From Corella eumyota (Eukaryota > Chordata > Ascidiacea > Phlebobranchia > Corellidae), in contig OY720102.1 in assembly GCA_963082875.1 (NCBI GenBank), forward strand, positions 372,001-436,000: a DNA stretch of 64,000 bases, written 5' to 3'. The notes beneath the pieces were generated by a model. It was not told the origin of the DNA. It did no database searches and saw only the letters and a list, made by a program, of their open reading frames with translations. A program made the position numbers and the translations under genes. The stretch's first letter is position 1. Each line of letters starts with the position of its first letter. Shown here piece by piece: positions 35,782 to 45,900 of this stretch.

Positions 35782-36286
35782 ATGAAGTTAATTTTGCTGA
35801 TTTGTTTTGTTGGTTTGTTTCAACTATGTTATGGCCAATGTAAGTTGCTGCAAGTTTTAAAGACTTAACCATTTTGTCTTAAAACGTTTCAAAACATGAC
35901 AGAAATAATGATTATTAAACTTTTTAGACCCCTGGAACCCCTGGAACCCGTGGGGGAATTGGAATAATGTTCATGATAACTTAGCCAGAAGATCAGTGGC
36001 GGATCAAAGGGGTAGAAACTTTGACTAATATTTAAAGAGAAAACGAACAAATGTGTTTAAAAATTTTTTTGCGTATTAACAAGTTAAAATAGATCACACT
36101 ATAGACCATAAATTATAGAAACAACTGAAACTTTTTTAGTTTAAATTAGTATCCTAAAATTACGATTATTTTAAAACTACTTTTCCAATATGTTTAGAAT
36201 GGAAAAGCAGTCAAAATAGTGTGGAGAAAAGATCAATTTCAGAGAAAATTTGGAACAGAATTAGAAGCAAAATAGTTTATCCATAA
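35782..36286 (+). CDS. Secreted Trp-rich peptide precursor 2
   Basis: Three exons: 35782-35839, 35928-36011, 36198-36286; 76 residues. The signal peptide is nearly identical to copy 1 (MKLILLICFVGLFQLCYG). The mature region starts QYPWNPWNPWGNWNNV, then DNLARR, the conserved spacer SVADQREWKSSQNSVE, KR, and a C-terminus SISEKIWNRIRSKIVYP. Compared with copy 1, the Trp/Pro-rich segment differs in length and repeat number, while the spacer, dibasic sites and C-terminal peptide are kept. This suggests selection on the processed C-terminal part, or simply a recent duplication. An amidation GK is lacking here. Function unknown; a neuropeptide or antimicrobial role is a guess from layout. Confidence 0.75.
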
Positions 36287-36531
36287 ACATAGAAGCAAAC
36301 GAAGATATAAAATGCTGATTATAAAGCAATAATGTTGTTATGTACTTAAACTGTATGAATAACAAATAAAATATCTTCTAAAACAAAATTTTAATTTTTT
36401 TTTTAAATTCAACTAATTTGGAGTCATTGATAAAAACATTTAAATAAAATCTTATTTTATATTTTAAATAAGAAAACGGCAATTTACAATAAACAAAATA
36501 GACCCTAAAATAAAATTAAATAAATAAAAAT

Positions 36532-38169
36532 TTAATGAAATTGTCTCCGAAAATCGATTTCCATTTTTTTTAAACGTTTTTCTTTCTTTTTTCGCTTTTT
36601 TTTATTAATTTTTTCAACATTTTTAACGGCATTTTTATCGAAACTTGCAAAATGAGTAACCCTGGATGGCCCACTAGTGGTAGACCCTAAACATTCCCTG
36701 TTTGTCCTCAATTTAGTTTTAATTGGGTACTTGTTACCGTCCATATTGGGTCCTAACCCACTAACCCCGTCCCAGCCATCTTTACGCAACATTTTATAAC
36801 CCCGGTTACTGGGGTTAAGGTAGAAATATGACGTTGAAGGAAATTCCCCATTTTGTTGCCGATGCGAGAACCGGTGAAGCACAGAGGTCATGTGACCTGC
36901 ATCAATTGTGTAGTCACAATGACAAACATCACACCAAACTTTTTCTTTTTTCATAAATTGTTCGGCGAGATCTTTGGCACTTTCGAAAGCGTGTGATTTT
37001 ACGAATGACTTTTTATGGATGAGTAAGTTTGCAATGTCGTAGCAACCGCTCATGCATGCAAGGTCGTACGCGTCATAACCACTTCCATCATACTAAAACG
37101 TTTAAACAAAAATTTTAAAAATTTTGTCAGAATTTTTTAACTTTTTAAGTTTGTTTTATATAATGTATATAGCTTATGTTATTTTTAGCTTTATTAGTGT
37201 GATCTATTTCAATTTTAAGCTTAAAAAAGTTGATGTAGAGTAAAAATATCTAATACTTACAAGAAATTAAAAACAAAATACAAATCTCATCTTATTACAT
37301 TACAAAAACCGGCAGTGTGGTGTGGTGGTCAAAACATTTGCTACATCACATGAGGTTCTGGGTTCAATCCCCACTGATCTCATGCTGTAGCGCCTTTAAG
37401 TAAGGCGCTATAAACGGTATGAACTCCTGCTGAGCCAACACTTAATCAGCAGCATAATTATTTGGCAATTGTAATCTATAATATCCCAAACTGCCACAGG
37501 CAACTCGAGACTGGGTTGGAGTAACTGATGTTACTCTATGTTTAAGTTGTGCATTCGACTTTCCCACATCGAGGATAAAAATATATATAAAAAAAAAAAA
37601 AAAATTAAAAACAAAATACAAATCTCATCTTATTACAATATAAAGTAATTTAATCTTGAATTTATAAAACTGACCTCGTTCTCCCACTCTGCTCCTTGGA
37701 GTAAAAGAAATTTCACGATTTCAATATTCCCGTTCATTGAAGCCATCATTAAAGCGGTCCACGAGAATAAATCTTTTACATTCACGTTAACTCCTCCATT
37801 TATACAAGCTTCCACTGTAGGAAGATTCCCTGTTTCGGCCGATTTAAATAGCAATGCCGGACTAACGTTTGGTTTTGCGATTTTTATGTTGGTTTTTACG
37901 TCAGTCTTAGTGTCTTTTGGTGGACTGGTTGATTTTCGTTTTCTTGTTTTGGAAAAGTTGTTTTTGTCCGATTTGGCAACGCTGTTTTGAGTTTGTTGGG
38001 AAACGCTGGGCTCGTTTAAAATCGTTTCGTAAATGTTTTTAGCTTGGTTGCCAGTTATAGTCGCATTGTTCGTAGAATTTATTCTATTTCCTTTTGTTGT
38101 GTCATCTTTTCCTTGTGACGTCACAAACTCCACAGGATTGTTCAATAAATGCCAATTTGTGATGGCCAT
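36532..38169 (-). CDS. GPANK1: G-patch and ankyrin-repeat protein 1
   Basis: Two exons, 37675-38169 (ATG at 38169) and 36532-37092, phase 0 junction; 351 residues, close to human GPANK1 (356). The N-terminal ~100 residues are polar and Ser/Lys-rich (KTRKRKSTSPPKDTK). Ankyrin repeats then cross the junction (GNLPTVEACINGGVNVNVKD, WTALMMASMNGNIEIVKFLL, DAYDLACMSGCYDIANLLI). A C-x-x-C...H-x5-H block suggests a zinc-binding element (WCDVCHCDYTIDAGHMTSVLHRFSH). The G-patch reads GYKMLRKDGWDGVSGLGP, and the tail is Lys-rich (KKKRKKKEKR). G-patch proteins commonly activate DEAH helicases in RNA metabolism, but GPANK1's exact role is poorly known. The single intron holds a SINE. The complete copy of the duplicated pair. 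Confidence 0.92.
37266..37637 (+). mobile_element. tRNA-derived SINE with long flanking direct repeats
   Basis: The SINE body is 37309-37603, with A-box, B-box (GGGTTCAATCCCC) and A-tail. A 34-bp direct repeat (ATTAAAAACAAAATACAAAT and onward) lies at 37266-37299 and 37604-37637. Nine extra bases separate the left repeat from the SINE head. It is absent from the equivalent intron of the left duplication unit. Confidence 0.88.
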
Positions 38170-38429
38170 GATTTCAAGTTCCTAACATCTAGGAAGTTAC
38201 AAAATATAACAAGTTAATTTTAACTAGATTCAATTTTAAGATAAATCAGTAAATTTAAGAATGAAATTTAAAAGGTTCTGTAAATTTAAACCAAGAAGAA
38301 CAGCTGTTACAATATTTTTAAACTTTAAATCAATGAATATAATTATCCTAATAAAAAAACAAAGTCTAAAGACTCTTAAACAGAAAATGAACTTTCAGTA
38401 AAAAAAATTTGATAAATTTGTTTTTTTTT

Positions 38430-39416
38430 CTATTTAGTTGAAGCCGTTTTTGATTTCGATTTTTTTCCTTTTTCTGAATCAGTTTTTTCATCTTTTTTGT
38501 CGCCACTGTCGTCAATTGCCTTCTTCGGTTTCGTGGTCCCTTTCTCAGCGTTCCTCGTCGAGACTTTATTGTTGATCAAATTATGAAGAGCAATCACAGA
38601 TCTAATTAAACAGGAGAGATAGACGACTAACATTTGATCGTTGGTTTTAAGATAAAAAGCTTTGCTGAACTCCGCCAAATTCACATCTGGAAGAAGATTA
38701 AAAATATCTTGAAGCTCGTAGATAATTTGATGATTAATTGGAAGAGTCCCGGCAGCCACCCGCTCTAAATAACCTTTGATCTCGATCAACTTTGCTCCCA
38801 ATCCTCGGATGCCTTGAAGTTGGTTTGTGATGCGTTGGGATAACGTTCCCACAGTAACATTGTGGATGTCACGAAGAAGATGCTCGACTCCGACCTCTTC
38901 CGCTTCCTCTGCATCAATCTCACTGGGAACATGCTTGAAAGTCTTCGAGGTTGGTGTTCCATCGTCATGGACCTCTTCCACTGAGATGTAAGCCTCCGTT
39001 GGAAGACCGAGCTCCTTCGGTTTTGCGTCGATAATCACAAGAACAGCGTTGGGGTTGTAACGCTTGACTAGATCATTAATTGCAATGTCGTTTGAGCATA
39101 ACTTCGGACCGGTGTGGTACCATCCAACAATTCTCTCCCGCGCGTTGACTTTTTTAAACATGGCCGCCATGCTTTCTAAATAATCGTGATCCAAATACCA
39201 AACGCTTCGGTCGCGCGGATCTTCGTCGAATGGAACCGCAAAGCTGTTCGAAATATCCAATAATTTTCGTCCGTCGATCGTTTTCCATTGTCCAAGCAAA
39301 ACTCCGACCACCCTGCTCTGGCTGCCGACCTTTCCAATCCTGTTAAAGTGGTCAACAACACTAAGTAGAACTAATGGATGGACGACAACTCGTTCCATTG
39401 GCTTTATCGAAGTCAT
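38430..39416 (-). CDS. PSMD7: 26S proteasome regulatory subunit Rpn8 (PSMD7)
   Basis: A single uninterrupted frame of 328 residues (human 324). An MPN domain occupies ~8-140: [19 protein letters not shown] at the start, [25 protein letters not shown], and [18 protein letters not shown] in place of the Zn-binding JAMM motif of Rpn11. It is therefore the catalytically inactive MPN- partner that pairs with Rpn11 in the proteasome lid. The helical C-terminal half ([36 protein letters not shown]) forms the lid helical bundle, and a Lys/Ser/Asp-rich tail ([17 protein letters not shown]) closes it. The lack of introns contrasts with neighbouring genes and may reflect retroposition or intron loss; base use looks native. 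The ATG lies directly before the conserved N-terminus. Confidence 0.97.
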   Translation of the reverse strand: MTSIKPMERVVVHPLVLLSVVDHFNRIGKVGSQSRVVGVLLGQWKTIDGRKLLDISNSFAVPFDEDPRDRSVWYLDHDYLESMAAMFKKVNARERIVGWYHTGPKLCSNDIAINDLVKRYNPNAVLVIIDAKPKELGLPTEAYISVEEVHDDGTPTSKTFKHVPSEIDAEEAEEVGVEHLLRDIHNVTVGTLSQRITNQLQGIRGLGAKLIEIKGYLERVAAGTLPINHQIIYELQDIFNLLPDVNLAEFSKAFYLKTNDQMLVVYLSCLIRSVIALHNLINNKVSTRNAEKGTTKPKKAIDDSGDKKDEKTDSEKGKKSKSKTASTK

Positions 39417-39708
39417 TTTTAGATTTTTAATTAAATTTCTAACCTTAAATTAAGTACGGTATACAGTCTTATAAATTAACCTGAAATATATCAACATAAG
39501 CTTACTACTTCTAATTAAAAACAATTTAAAACTAACTACAAATTAGGCTAATTATTAATTAAATCTCACAGAAAACGATTTTCTGTTTATCATGAATCGG
39601 CGTTTTTGAAAACACACTTGTATGCTCTACTTCTCTTATTTCGGTCAAAACTGCCTTAAGTGTTTATCCTCATTTCAAAGTCGAGCCCCTAAAATAATTT
39701 ATTAGCTA
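39417..39708. other. PSMD7 5' flank
   Basis: AT-rich promoter side of PSMD7. No further feature seen. Confidence 0.4.
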
Positions 39709-39716
39709 AGTTATCA

Positions 39717-40403
39717 CATTGGCGGCTCGTCTATGGGGCTAATAGGGCTAAAACCACCAACTTTCTAACAAACTTTCTTAAAATTAAATTTACTATTTAA
39801 TATTAATATTTTTTTTTGGTAAATAATAATTTTTTACAAAGTTTTTGATTTTCGGCAATTTTTTTTTGCTATAATTAAAAAAAATATAAAAAAATAGTGC
39901 CTATTTTGACAACAAAATGTGCCAAAATTTCCAAAAATTTTCGAAAAATTTAGAGTAAACATGTGAGGCTAAAACTACCACAGCGTTCTCAAATATTTTG
40001 GCAATTTGAATCTTAGTGTATATTTAAATTTAAACTGTAACTTAAATATTAATAAAATAAATAAAACCCAAATTAGGTATTTTATTATATTTTAGAAAGT
40101 TAATAAGGCTTAAAAATATTATAAATATAACGAATAAAAATTATAATCAGTTGAATCTTCTAGAAAATTCTAGTTAAAAAGGTCGGCGCGTAATTGTCAG
40201 TAAGGGCACGCTTAAATCGCGCAAAAATTTTGGATTAGTTTTAGCATTCCTTTTTTAATCTTAGGTAATATAAAAAAGACCATTTTGTATCTAAAATAGC
40301 CGATTTATGGCCATCAATATCAAAAAAATTTTGGATCCCCCTAGTAGTGCTGTTATTTTATTAAATTAGCGCCCTCTTTTATTTGCCCCACGAGCCGCCA
40401 CTG
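39717..40403. mobile_element. Non-autonomous hAT-like DNA element with 8-bp TSD
   Basis: The termini CATTGGCGGCTCGTCTATGG and, read inward from the right, CAGTGGCGGCTCGTGGGGC form inverted repeats with CA...TG ends. The flanks AGTTATCA (39709-39716 and 40404-40411) are an exact 8-bp target duplication. The interior is AT-rich without a transposase frame, so it is a MITE-like hAT derivative of 687 bp. Confidence 0.9.
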
Positions 40404-40411
40404 AGTTATCA

Positions 40412-40767
40412 TAAAAATAAATATCAATATTCATTAAAGCAAAATTTATATTAAATTTATAATTAATTATCAAATTAAGTAAAAGTTTCGATTATTTAGT
40501 ATGTGCATTTTTTACACATATAAGGTACAATAAAGCTTAAAATCATTTTTGTTTTTATAAGAAAGCAATTTTGGGTCATTTGAAACCAAAAAGATTAGTT
40601 TATAAATTATTGTAACCTTTAAATTCAATCTTGTCTTCGGGCTAAGTTTAACTTTATAAAACTTAACGCTTTAATATACCACGAACTTTACAATTACCTA
40701 TCGCCTTAAAATTACACTTTATCAGATTCTGCTAAAATTTCAAGTCCAAAGTATAAAATTCGATACT
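40412..40767. other. Spacer before LU gene promoter
   Basis: AT-rich; nothing recognised. Confidence 0.4.
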
Positions 40768-40917
40768 TAAGATAAGGGAGTTGCCATACTGGTTAAACTA
40801 CTAACACGTATGCTTAGTTTAAAACCCTCAGCAGTTTTATATTGAGTGTCATTCGAAGCTTAAACGCAAGATAGTTTAGGCTAAACTTGAGATTGCATAA
40901 AAGTAAACGCAAGAAGA
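40768..40917 (+). promoter_or_regulatory. LU-gene promoter homologous to peptide gene 2 promoter
   Basis: Shares ordered blocks with 35629-35781 (TAAGATAAGGGAGTTG, ACTAACACGTATGCTTAG, CAGTTTTATATT). A TATA-like GCATAAAAG lies ~25 bases before the ATG, and AAACGCAAGAAGAATG surrounds the start. Confidence 0.6.
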
Positions 40918-42166
40918 ATGAAGTTAATTTTGCTGGTTTGTTTTGTTGGTTTGTTCCAACTATGTTATAGCCAGGGTAAGTTGCTGCAAGTTTTAAAGAC
41001 TTAACCATTTTAAATTAATTTTATCAATTATATATTAATCGTTGAAAGCTAAGCAAAACCTGTTAATATTACTCAAACAATTTAAACTAAAGACAATACA
41101 GCATTACAGAAATAGGAATCAAACTCAGGACCTTTAGCAATTGTTTTACAACCACTACAATGGTCTTAAAACTACATTTGTTGGTTTCAAAAAACAACCA
41201 TACCACAAACCATTAATGAACCAACAACAAAACCATTTTTTTAGATTATATTTTTGAGGAATGTTTGGATGGTCGTTCTAGAGATGAAGTCGGCAACTTT
41301 ACCGGTTCGGCGTGTGACCTTGGAAGTCAGGTAAAACATAATTAACGTAATTAATGAACAATGACGTCATAAATTAATAATTCGATGAACAAAGACGTCA
41401 TAAACTAATAATTCGATGAACAATGACGTCATAAATTAATAATTCGATAATTCGACACGGTCTTAAAAAAAATTTAACAAACTTAGCACAAATAATTCCA
41501 AAATATTAGTATATCTGTGCTTAATGACGTCATATTAGTATATTTGTGCTTAATGACGTCATAGCCACAATTATTATGCATTGATGACGTCACATAAGGT
41601 AATGACGTAACAACTTCTCTTATTTCAGCGATATTTGTGCGAATCGAGGATCCAAATAAACAACGGAATTCGACAAATCGAGCGAAAATGCAAACAAGCG
41701 ATGGCGTGTCGTAACAATGAGAACAACAATGAACGCGATTGTTATTCCATGAACGCCATCAACAACAACGTACGTATTATGACGTCATAAGTATAATACT
41801 TTACTGTGACGTCATAACAATAAGTGTTATACTTATAACAAAGGCTAAAGAGAAAAAGGTGTCTTTAAATACTAAATATATAATTTTTCTTGTTACGTAA
41901 CTTATATGACGTCACAAGTAACAAAAAAATTACGTCACAGTCATATAAAATTACAACACTACTTAATTTTCACTTAGAACCGGGTTTGCCATTTTTGCTG
42001 CAACTTTGATCGCTGTAACGACTTCACCGAGATCCCCCCCGAGGTCGAGTCTTCGGAAGGGGGAGAAGGAGGAGCGGTGAGCCAGGGAGAAGACAATTTG
42101 GACGGATTCGATGAAATCGACGTCTTCGAGGAACCAGATGGTTTGGTAGCAATCCCAGGGCGTTAG
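40918..42166 (+). CDS. Secreted ten-cysteine Ly6/uPAR-like (LU) domain protein
   Basis: Four exons: 40918-40975, 41245-41330, 41629-41769, 41978-42166; 157 residues. The exon 1 signal peptide MKLILLVCFVGLFQLCYS is nearly identical to that of the two Trp-rich peptide genes. The mature part has ten cysteines (EECLDG, GSACDLG, RYLCES, ERKCKQAMACRNN, ERDCYS, VCHFCCNFDRCND). The closing C-x-x-CC-x3-x-CN pattern is the signature of three-finger LU domains. A long acidic Gly/Glu-rich tail follows (EGGEGGAVSQGED ...), with no hydrophobic GPI-type C-terminus, so it should be soluble. Ligand unknown; LU proteins include receptor modulators and toxin-like defence proteins. Introns are crowded with TGACGTCA motifs. 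Confidence 0.8.
41095..41162 (-). repeat. SINE head fragment in LU-gene intron 1
   Basis: A minus-oriented B-box complement GGAATCAAACTCAGGACC and an A-box-like remnant. Confidence 0.4.
41355..41455. repeat. 33-bp tandem repeat with CRE-like core, three units
   Basis: The unit GAACAATGACGTCATAAATT plus AATAATTCGAT occurs three times in LU-gene intron 2. Each unit has a TGACGTCA or AGACGTCA core. Confidence 0.9.
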
Positions 42167-42912
42167 TGCCGAGTGCAAAGTGTCGTGCCGTGTGCACAAG
42201 AACCACGTGGTTTCTAACCAACTTAAATTTAGATATTGTAGAATTAACTTTTTTTCTTTATAGGTTTTTAAGCTAACTTAGAACATCTTGTAACTAATAA
42301 ACTAATTTCAATAAAATCCAAGTTCTTTTCTGCAAGTCCTAACTATTCAGACTTCGTTGGAAATTTTAAATTAAAGCTCAAAACAGTAAAGATTTTGAGA
42401 ACAAAAATTAAACCAGAAATTCTACATCTACAGCAATTTAATATTTCAACATAAAATATATCACAGGTTTGGTTATGACGTAACATTTATTTAAGTATGA
42501 CGTGACACCTAGCTTCTGTCATGGTAATTAAAAGAACCCATCTGAAATAAAAATATAGCACCCCCAAAAAATCCCCTTTTTGAATAAATAATAACCCCCC
42601 GAAAATAATTAAAACCCCTACGGCACCGATTTTTAATTTAAAATAAATTAATTTGCATATTAACTATTTTCTACGCCTAAATGACGTCACAACTAAGTTG
42701 AGCTACAGTGTTATGGCTTTGTGACGTCATATATTGTGTATTGTTAGTTAATCTAGTAAGAGAAAAGCAAAAGTAAAACAAAAAATAATAAATTATGGAA
42801 TAAAACTTTTTGAATTTGATTAAACAAAAATGATGACGTCACTTTGTGCAAACGACCTCAAAGTTATAGTTGTTATAGCAACAATGACGTAACGATATCG
42901 ATTATGACGTAA
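42167..42912. other. Convergent spacer between LU gene and Spinster gene
   Basis: No gene seen. It holds several TGACGTCA octamers (42,680, 42,723, 42,835) and the presumed 3' UTRs of both genes. Confidence 0.5.
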
Positions 42913-45900
42913 TCAAATATCGCTTTCTTTCAACAACAGGCTCGTCGAACTGTTCGACGAATCAGTATCGCTGTCACGTTTACCGTCCCCTTTAACTTTC
43001 GGTCCAGTCAACTCGTCCCCATCGTTTATAACGACGTGAATAGCATCGGGGACAAGTCGAACTTTGGCGGGATCGACGACCTCAGATCCCGGGGATTTTC
43101 TGTTTTGAAGAACCGAGATATAAGGAGGACTTTCCCCGGATGAAATTTGGTTAAATTGTTGATCGTCATCCGTGAAACACATCGGGTTATTGCGATTTGA
43201 TTCGTTTGTGACGTAGTTGGGTTCAGGGGGCGTGGTTGTGACGTCAGAAAGCTCCATTGAGCCGCTGCTATCGGACGCCGCAGGACTCGAACTCTCGGAG
43301 GTTTTTCCTAAAATAAAAACTCAAATTAAAAAATGGAAAATCGTTTATGTTACGTCACGGCATCGTCATTGTGACGCACAAAAGACCCAAGCATGACGTC
43401 ACAGAAGGTTGCAAAACATGCACAACATCGAGTTAGTAAAGAAATTAAAACAAACTCAATTGTCAACAAACAAATTAATTTCAACCAAACTAACATACCC
43501 AGAAGTTTTCCTTACTCCGGGAAACCACCTTCAGGAAAGTCCTTACTCTAACACTTTATTTTAAACAAATATCAAATCGAAAATATTTATTTCAACAAAC
43601 GGATACCACATATGACGTCACAACAACGGACAACTTGAGGATATTATTACGTCACACACAAAAGTTTTGGCACAATTCGAAACGTTAACAAACTAAATAA
43701 ATAACAAAATAAAACACAGTGGCGCGAGATGGCAGTAGAGAGTCAAAGATTGGTTTCCACTGAAAGTAAAAATTCAACTTTTTCGTTCGTGAACGAAGCC
43801 GGAGGTTTTCGTCGAGGTTTGCCTTAAATAATAGAGTTGTGACTATTTTGTGACAAATTACAGGATATGTGACTATTTAGTGACCAATTACAGGAGATGT
43901 GACTATTTTGTGACCAATTACAGGAGATGTGACTATTTTGTGACCAATTACAGGAGATGTGATTATTTGTGACAAATAACAGGGAAGTAACCGTTTAATG
44001 ACCAATCACAGTGGATATAACTATTTAGTAAGAAAGTCACAAGACTTGTTATCATTTTGTGACAAGTTAATGAAGTTGTAATCATTTTGTGTGGAGCTAC
44101 AACATCTGTGACTATTTTGTGATCATCAAAAATATAAAATGTTTTAAAAGTGCTAGAACTAAGTATGGAAATATACATGTAACATATATGATCATGCTAT
44201 GATTATGCCAGTGCACTTATTTATCTAACAAAGTTAAAGATTTTATGCTTTTAATATTAGATTACAAAAAATACTAAAATCACAACAAAAATACAAATTT
44301 AGTAAAGCCCTACAATTTTAAGACTTAAATTCTATTTAAAACAAGTATTCAAAACTTAAACTCACCAGCTAATGCATCTGAAACTTTCTTTTTATCGTGC
44401 ACTAGAAATATTGAAGCAAACAAGAACCCAGCCCCCCCTAATATTGAAGCAAATAGGGTAACGTACATAGCTCGTTGTAGACCCAAGTACTTCCAGTAGT
44501 AAGAGTCGGGGTAGGGGGCTGCTATTGTATCAGAAAGCTGTAAATACAAAAAGGAATCAAATATGGAAAATCTATATATATATATATATATATATATTGA
44601 GGCTGAGTGAAAGATACATATATGTATGATCAATTTATACAAAATAAATAAAACTGCTATTTGTGGTGCTTGGGTAAATTATTGTTAGGAAATATTGGTT
44701 GCGAGTTGCGGCCTTTTTACAACAAATAAAATACAAACTGTAAGGTGATCTATCAACTTAATTTAACTAAAAAAATCAACAAAAACTTTAATTAAAAATC
44801 CCAAATTAAATAAATAACAAGAACTATCTTACCCAACAATTAAATTATTAAAGTGTCTACCATAGGAATAGGTAAAAGTACTTACCAATCCAAGTAGGTA
44901 AGGACTTCCCGCATCACCGAGTAAGTGCATTACTAAAATTTGAACAGCGTTCGCGGTCGATCGTCGGTTTGGCATTGTTACGTACTGTGATGTCATAAAC
45001 AAAATTTCATTAAAATTAAAGTTATTACTGTTTAATTAAAGTTAAAGATATTATCGCTCCTATGACGTCATATATACACTACTGACGTCAAAGAAAAGTG
45101 ACGCAACGAGCAACTTACCAGCGTCATGTCGCCCACTAGTGTCCAAGTAAAACACAGACAAACGTCAGCCAAGAAAATCGCGATCTAAAAAACACAAAAT
45201 TTAATAATTACGTCACAGAGATTAACAATAAAGTTAATGACGTCATAACTTACCCATGCGAGTGTGAGTTGTGACGTAGAAAATTGAAATCCGACCAAAA
45301 GTAAGGGAGCAGCAGAAATCAAACCTAAAAGATAATTTTATTTTTAAAAACAAGAAGTTGTGAGTAATGACGTCACAGTGATTAATACAAAATGTTGACG
45401 TCATAATCACTTACCGATCGCACAAACGATCGCATCGGCGTTTGCTTTTCCTCTTTCGCGCCATTTTTTCGCTGATTCTGCACCAATCCAAACACCGGAG
45501 AATCCAGCCAGACACGTGACCAAACCGAATATAAAAGAAATGCTAAAAAAATCATTTTTAATTAATTAAAATATTAATTAACTAATTAACAATATCAGGA
45601 CAACTTCTACTTACTTTCCATACTCGCATCGTTCATCAGTGCACGGGGGTAAGTTACCCACCACAACTTGAGCATAAGCCACATATATCGGACCCCATAT
45701 TGTCAGCGACCCAACCACGAATGCCATGAAAGTAAAACCAACTGTTACTAGGACAAAGGTCTTGCTGTGGAGATAAAATTTAAACCGTCAGTGGGAGGTA
45801 GAGAGTCGCAAGGTTTATTTTAATTAAGTTAGAAGTTCTAAAATTTAACAAATCCAACGCTTTATCAGAAAATTTTTATAATATTCTGGCTAAGAGCAAC

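Larger units (their letters stand above)
35111..37130. repeat. Tandem segmental duplication, right unit
   Basis: Partner of 32916-35100. The leading block 35111-35400 matches 32916-33210 with few changes. The following 35,400-35,780 is not shared with the left unit but is partly shared with the LU-protein gene promoter at 40.77 kb. Homology continues across the GPANK1 intron, with a SINE present only in this unit. Confidence 0.88.

Noticed and set aside
41963-42221. Minus-strand frames over the last LU-gene exon
   Set aside because: Both are antisense shadows of the GC-richer exon encoding the CC-x3-x-CN block and acidic tail.
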